Source: Synergistaceae bacterium (lineage in GTDB: Bacteria; Synergistota; Synergistia; Synergistales; Aminobacteriaceae). From it: DNA of 62,832 nt. The first letter of the stretch is position 1, and every line of letters begins with the position of its first letter. The translations under genes were made by a program, and so were the position numbers. The stretch is taken from assembly GCA_017449135.1 (NCBI GenBank), contig JAFSKE010000016.1, positions 1 to 62,832 of the forward strand, given 5' to 3'. This document shows positions 59,601 through 62,832 of the stretch, one piece after another. Under the pieces are notes generated by a model. It did no database searches, was not told where the DNA came from, and saw only the letters and a program-made list of their open reading frames with translations.

Positions 59601-61163
59601 CCTGAATTTTTGACTTTAACAGAACTTGATGAGAAATATGAAATTACAAGGGCATTTTCAGATAATACATGGAAAGAATGTAACAGCGGAATGAAATTTG
59701 CAATCGGACTTTCTGATATTCCGCAACAGCAAAGGCAAGAACCTTTTATTCTTGATTTTATGGCTACAGGACATCAAATTTTATTTGGGGCACCTTCATC
59801 TGGAAAAACTACATTTTTGCAAACTTCCGTAATTTCAGCAGCATTATCATATACTCCTGAACAGTTGCAATTTTTGATTTTCGATTTAGGAAGCGGAAGC
59901 ATGAGAACTTTTGAAGATTTGCCGCATACATTAATAGTAGGACATGCGAAGAAAACGGAGAAATTAGAAGAAGCTAAAGATTATTTGTTAAACGAACTTG
60001 ATAGACGCAACAGTCTTTTAGAGGCTCAGAGAGTTAGTACCTTCACGGCATATAATAACAAAATTTCGGGTAAAAAACTTCCGATAATCATTGTCGTTAT
60101 TGATAATGTAACAATATTAAACAGTCAGTTCTCTGAAATTATGGACGTAATAATAAAAACTGCAAATGAAGGCGGAGGACTTGGAATATATCTTTTGATT
60201 TCATGCGTAGGAAGTTCAATGTTCAAACTTGATAATTACATAAAATCAAAACATGCTCTTGAACTTACTGACATTACAGAGTACAGATCACTTGTAGGAG
60301 CTGCTTCAAAACAGGCACCGGGACATTTTAAGGGGCGAGGATTTACTCAGGGGCCTATAGAGTTTCAAACTGCAATGTGCGATGAAAATTATTTGAATGA
60401 AATTTGCATTGCGATGAGAAATGCCTGGAGCGGTGAAAATGCGTCTCTTGAAGAAGCTGAAAACAGAGATATTATTGCAGATGAATTAAATTTTGATGAT
60501 GAAGGATTCCAAATTGGAGTAAATAAAACATCGAAACAGACTGTAAACTTCACTTTCTCTGATTTTAGTACCTGCATTATATCAGGGACGACTGAAGAAT
60601 TTAGAAATAACGTATTAAACCTGATAATTAATGCCTTTGTTCGTGAAACAGATACAAAAATTTACGTTTATGAGAAAGAGGAAAAAATCGATTCTTTATC
60701 TCTTAGCTGTGTTACTGTTCACGAAATTTCGGAGGCTGATTCTCTTATATCAGAACTTGCAGATGAATTTGACAGGCGCAGCAATGACATTGAAGAAACA
60801 AATTATCAGAGAATTATTTTTTGCATAAAGGATTTTGTCGATTTTTACAGAGGAATTTCGCAGGAAAGTGCAGATATTCTCGAAGTTATAACAAGAAGCG
60901 GTGCAGATTTTAACATGTGTATTTACATTATAAGCAGTATTGAAGATTTAGCTTTCTTAGTAACATTCAGAGACAGTATAAAATCTTTCGATCACTGTTT
61001 GAGAAAAGGTAACGCAATCGCAGTAGGCGGAAACATTAGAGATTATTCGGGCTTTGATGAGATTCAAAGTGAGAAGGATATTGCTTTTGCAGATTATGAA
61101 GGCTGTTTAATTCATAATAATAAAGTTACGGTTTTGAAATTTGCAAAGGCAGGTGTAAATTAA
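56622..61163 (+). CDS. essC: EssC-like type VII secretion ATPase with two FHA domains, 1513 residues
   Basis: Residues ~1-95 and ~110-190 are FHA domains; the second has the full phosphothreonine-binding set (ISIGRSVKNDIC, SSRHAVI, RNGVFVDG). Two membrane spans follow near 250-297. Three FtsK/SpoIIIE ATPase modules come next: D1 with GTSGSGKS near 705 and VVLDEFAEF near 818, D2 with GAPSSGKT near 1056 and VVIDNV near 1153, and a degenerate D3 (ISGTTEEFR). This is the order of Firmicutes EssC/YukBA. It powers export of WXG100 proteins across the inner membrane. Start GTG at 56622 or ATG at 56631. FHA domains suggest control by the Ser/Thr kinase. Confidence 0.93.
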   Translation: MLDMNYLLIFYTGNEIKKATLRTGEYITAGAGENDTVKLSDSNIMSGHLIFRFADNGINLFSRTPFSIMGYKAVNRILSAGDTVNITDRVMLAVFENCCDAEILSVNKLNEISIGRSVKNDICLKGSLVSSRHAVIRKNKDNKWIIKDRQSRNGVFVDGKLITSGIAELHENAEIFIGGFIFEFANCTLKFKNTPGDVIFSENLVFANSTGFTLKKPYPSFYRSPRIRRTAVTSEVEILSPPSTGSKPSVSWLSILLPPCLMITVMLLVSSFTRNVNTLFYTLPMSSVSIIMAVINYKSQNKKWLQIQELAAKKYHDHLHEKETEIAEAETEYMSLLSSVNPGILECVSIAKNMNRRLWERVVTDSDFLNIRLGIGEVLSNVNIKIPKEQLVIEENPFLKEAAKVKARHEILSGIPVCHSFLDSPITGLEGNRESVIKITWSILINIATHHSYEDVKIVCVYPENEKEQWEWLRWLPHVWNDERTKRFMSCTLEDNRQNKKGQDKSARAMLRELSETLKIRQRESSGDRRNNIPETPFYFLVFADKKLVESSGEQFLPESSTLGFAVLYAYGDIRTLPKECNAIIDCGDFEKGVKASVQMTFENETGKIFIPDGMNISLNIADKFARSLAPVRVHSSGRSGLLPSKALLFEGLGVRTVEELNILRRWKDSRSYTSLAVPIGLKGNGDMFYFDVHESAMGPHGVVAGTSGSGKSEMLTAWLLSLTLHFSPKDLNILLIEFKGNDLSNILSVLPHVAGVVNNLQGANVIERSLISLAAENERRQKIFASLTDLATKSLPAYQEYQKKHPEQDIEALPFLIVVLDEFAEFKKQFPEQVDKFVQIARVGRSTGLYMVLSTQSPSGIVPPQIESNVKFSICLRTANTGESKELIGTTDAFFISRPGRAYVKVGDSVYEQIQTFFSKVSYNPNRNEKELTSDINLVEIDGERINPQVYDRTVKASDDVKTEGQVLVSQIIEVTEKNGFSRAKPVWTELLPEFLTLTELDEKYEITRAFSDNTWKECNSGMKFAIGLSDIPQQQRQEPFILDFMATGHQILFGAPSSGKTTFLQTSVISAALSYTPEQLQFLIFDLGSGSMRTFEDLPHTLIVGHAKKTEKLEEAKDYLLNELDRRNSLLEAQRVSTFTAYNNKISGKKLPIIIVVIDNVTILNSQFSEIMDVIIKTANEGGGLGIYLLISCVGSSMFKLDNYIKSKHALELTDITEYRSLVGAASKQAPGHFKGRGFTQGPIEFQTAMCDENYLNEICIAMRNAWSGENASLEEAENRDIIADELNFDDEGFQIGVNKTSKQTVNFTFSDFSTCIISGTTEEFRNNVLNLIINAFVRETDTKIYVYEKEEKIDSLSLSCVTVHEISEADSLISELADEFDRRSNDIEETNYQRIIFCIKDFVDFYRGISQESADILEVITRSGADFNMCIYIISSIEDLAFLVTFRDSIKSFDHCLRKGNAIAVGGNIRDYSGFDEIQSEKDIAFADYEGCLIHNNKVTVLKFAKAGVN

Positions 61164-61164
61164 A

Positions 61165-61428
61165 ATGGCTAATGAACCTGAAACAATAATTGCAACGATT
61201 GAATACACAGATGAAAAAATTTCTGTAGACATGGAACTTCCTTCAAATATAGATGTTGGAAAGCTGACAGAGAAAATTTTGGAAGTTCTAAAAAATGTGT
61301 ATGCCGGATTATTTACGAATTGGGAAAAATGCTGCCTGATTTACAGAAACAGAATCTTGAAAGACAGTGAAACAATGATAAGTGCCGGAATTTATGAGGG
61401 GAGTTGTCTTTATGTTGCAAAGTCATGA
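61165..61428 (+). CDS. yukD: YukD/EsaB-like ubiquitin-fold protein, 87 residues
   Basis: One nt after the EssC stop. ATIEYTDEKISVDMELPSNI, then LIYRNRILKDSETMISAGIY and GSCLYVAKS give a ubiquitin-like beta-grasp pattern, as in YukD/EsaB, the small cytoplasmic component of Firmicutes type VII systems. No terminal Gly-Gly, as usual for that family. Acts in regulation or assembly of the secretion machine. Confidence 0.85.
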   Translation: MANEPETIIATIEYTDEKISVDMELPSNIDVGKLTEKILEVLKNVYAGLFTNWEKCCLIYRNRILKDSETMISAGIYEGSCLYVAKS

Positions 61429-61512
61429 ATTTGTGATGTTTATTGCTCTCTTAGAAGTTTTAGGAGAGATTTCAAATATAAACATAATTTACTTGAAAGG
61501 AGGTGAATTTTA

Positions 61513-61803
61513 ATGCCTGAGATTTTATTAACGCCCGAATTATTACGCAGTGAAGCTGGAAAGCTCGGTACTGAGAGGACAAATCTTGACGAAGCTGTAA
61601 ATAAGATAAAGTCCCTTGTTGATAGTCTCGAATCAGGTTGGCACGGCAAAGCACAGCAGGCTTTCGTTAATAGTTTCAGAGAGAAAGAGACTGTTTATCG
61701 AAAATTCTCTGAAGACATGGGAGCATTTCAAGCATTTATGCAAGGTTATGCGTCCTCAATGGAAGCGTCAGATTCTAATGCTCCGTCTGGACTAAACTTT
61801 TAG
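61513..61803 (+). CDS. esxA: WXG100 protein 1
   Basis: 96 residues: a helical hairpin with the turn SGWHGKAQQAFVNSF carrying W-H-G at the WXG position. Preceded by AAGGAGGTGAATTTT, a very strong binding site, as expected for an abundant secreted substrate. The C-terminal end FMQGYASSMEAS resembles a Y-x3-D/E-type tail (YASSME). Likely exported by the EssC-like ATPase as a dimer with itself or with the next protein. Confidence 0.92.
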   Translation: MPEILLTPELLRSEAGKLGTERTNLDEAVNKIKSLVDSLESGWHGKAQQAFVNSFREKETVYRKFSEDMGAFQAFMQGYASSMEASDSNAPSGLNF

Positions 61804-61839
61804 TTCAGCTTTTTGAATGATAGAAGGAGGTGATAAACA

Positions 61840-62142
61840 ATGGCAGCAGATATTCTTTTAACACCTGAAAATCTTTTGTCTGAAGCGTCAAACCTTTTGG
61901 GTAATAAATCGAATTTAGATAGCATTTTTAGTCAGATTGCTAATCTAATCGCCAGTCTTGTCGAACATTGGCATGGTGAAGCACAAAAGGCTTTTTCTGA
62001 CAGTTTCCAACAGAAACGTACAGTGTTTGATAAGTTTTCGCAGGATATGGAGAGTTTTGCAAAATTCATGCAGAAATATGCTAATGAAATGCAACAACTT
62101 GAAACGAATCAGAAGAACTTAGCTGGAAAATTAGGCGGTTAA
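61840..62142 (+). CDS. esxB: WXG100 protein 2
   Basis: 100 residues, clear paralogue of the preceding gene (ILLTPENLLSEASNL versus ILLTPELLRSEAGKL; EHWHGEAQKAFSDSF). The YANEM near residue 84 fits the Y-x3-D/E export tail. GAAGGAGGTGATAAACA precedes the ATG. The two genes resemble an EsxA/EsxB-type pair. Confidence 0.92.
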   Translation: MAADILLTPENLLSEASNLLGNKSNLDSIFSQIANLIASLVEHWHGEAQKAFSDSFQQKRTVFDKFSQDMESFAKFMQKYANEMQQLETNQKNLAGKLGG

Positions 62143-62157
62143 GTATTAAGTTTACAA

Positions 62158-62179
62158 GGGCGGGGAGCAATCTCTGCCC
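62158..62179 (+). terminator. GC-rich hairpin after WXG100 gene 2
   Basis: GGGC...GGGAG-CAAT-CTCT-GCCC folds into a stem stronger than anything around it. No T-run follows, so it may protect the 3' end of the WXG100 mRNA or partly attenuate transcription into the next genes. Confidence 0.4.
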
Positions 62180-62212
62180 ATTGATTAAAAAATTTAGTAG
62201 GAGGTTTCATTT

Positions 62213-62641
62213 ATGGAACAAAATTTTTTGTACGTAACAAAAAAAGAGTTGTTTTATACTGCGGTTATGTTGCAATTAAAACAACTCGTGAACATAGTTT
62301 ATGATTTTCCTGCTGATGAAACAAAATTTGAGCAGGAATTGAATGAGGCAAGGAGCAGTTTGAGAAAAAAGAAATTGCTTGTTGAGAGCGCACGAAACGG
62401 AATAACTTTAGATACGGCTTTATGTACCTGTGCTGCTTTTTGTGCTGAACCCGAAAAGTGTGAAGTAGTCGATGAAAATAATTATTACGCTACCATTTAC
62501 ATGGCTGAAAAAGTCCATATGCTTTTGGAACGCAGATCGGAAGATGAATTTGCAGCAACATGGTATTTGGACAAGGAAAACCTTGATAAATACATTGACA
62601 GTAAAATAAAACAGGAGGTAAAAGACGATGGCGAAGCTTAG
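62213..62641 (+). CDS. Hypothetical protein of the type VII locus, 142 residues
   Basis: MEQNFLYVTKKELFYTAVML with GGAGG upstream. Soluble and helical, with a small cysteine group (LCTCAAFCAEPEKC). It is followed within the same operon by another helical protein. By position it may be a secretion accessory protein or immunity/chaperone factor. No family recognised. Confidence 0.65.
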   Translation: MEQNFLYVTKKELFYTAVMLQLKQLVNIVYDFPADETKFEQELNEARSSLRKKKLLVESARNGITLDTALCTCAAFCAEPEKCEVVDENNYYATIYMAEKVHMLLERRSEDEFAATWYLDKENLDKYIDSKIKQEVKDDGEA

Positions 62642-62832
62642 GGATTCAAACGGTCGAATTTCCATTGACGAAGCTGAAGCAGAAGCTGAAATCAAAAAGC
62701 TCATGCAGGCAAAAGCAAAACTTGAAGAAGCAAGCAAATTTTTAGAGCCTTCTAAACTGGATTCTGAACACATGAACGGGGAAACGCTTAATGCTCTAAA
62801 AATAGTTTTTTCGACGCTTCAAAAGGATTTTA
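62628..62832 (+). CDS. Helical protein of the type VII locus, N-terminal 68 residues (runs off window)
   Basis: ATG behind AGGAGG, overlapping the preceding gene by 14 nt: MAKLRDSNGRISIDEAEAEA then EIKKLMQAKAKLEEASKFLE. Long amphipathic helices recall WXG100-like or LXG N-termini of secreted effectors, but no WXG turn is seen in the visible part. The C-terminus is outside the window. Confidence 0.6.
   Translation, partial: MAKLRDSNGRISIDEAEAEAEIKKLMQAKAKLEEASKFLEPSKLDSEHMNGETLNALKIVFSTLQKDF

Noticed and set aside
1..62832. CRISPR array or cas genes
   Set aside because: No regular repeat-spacer pattern seen. The Card1-like domain and TnpB are not accompanied by Cas proteins.
1..62832. tRNA and rRNA genes
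   Set aside because: No cloverleaf with a conserved T-arm (GGTTCGAATCC-like) or rRNA core sequence noticed by eye; a short tRNA could still be missed.

Overview
AT-rich bacterial DNA, most likely from a gut-type member of Synergistota. The main clue is the surface protein at 54993-56606, whose C-terminus carries a GCNAGFG segment, a hydrophobic stretch and a basic end, as in the Synergist-CTERM sorting signal. A large set of CsgG/LpoB-like and FlgT-like exported proteins also fits a two-membrane envelope. The assignment is inference; no rRNA or tRNA gene was found.

Layout. (1) 1-5.1 kb: a cut gene and a double AAA+ ATPase, then a worn region holding an AlpA-like regulator abutting a methyltransferase gene truncated at its DPP motif, and a PP2C phosphatase. 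(2) 5.1-7.1 kb: a PD-(D/E)XK nuclease gene with a duplicated tail fragment, a serine recombinase and a 41-residue ribbon-helix-helix protein. (3) 7.1-23.2 kb: a plasmid/phage-like accessory module: primase-helicase behind two inverted-repeat promoters, many tiny genes, a RecA-like NTPase, ParA with a small partner, and a recombinase remnant. No capsid, tail or terminase gene is visible. Inside it an IStron (group I intron plus IS607 tnpA/tnpB and omega RNA) interrupts a phage-type gene. (4) 23.3-29.2 kb: three TIR genes, two of them TIR-TIR-membrane-ankyrin proteins. (5) 29.2-38.5 kb: an operon of an unknown 520-residue protein, a PP2C-like phosphatase, a giant kinase/TrkA-N/RyR/Card1-nuclease fusion, a stand-alone RyR protein and a long ankyrin protein. 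(6) 38.5-46.7 kb: two exported CsgG-like/Sel1 proteins, a TIR-membrane-periplasmic protein, a type IIG restriction-modification enzyme and its divergent HTH regulator. (7) 46.8-55 kb: seven consecutive exported CsgG/FlgT-like genes, the first apparently phase-variable through a G10 tract. (8) 55-62.8 kb: the Synergist-CTERM surface protein, then a type VII-like secretion locus (EssC with two FHA domains, YukD-like protein, two WXG100 proteins, two unknown genes).

How they may work together (inference). The TIR cluster and the kinase operon share an unusual promoter layout: a C-rich tract 23-25 nt upstream of the -10 box. They may form one regulon, plausibly defensive. Kinase, phosphatases and FHA domains could link phosphorylation to the secretion ATPase. 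The many CsgG/FlgT-like proteins beside a type VII-like system raise the question of how WXG100 cargo would cross an outer membrane.
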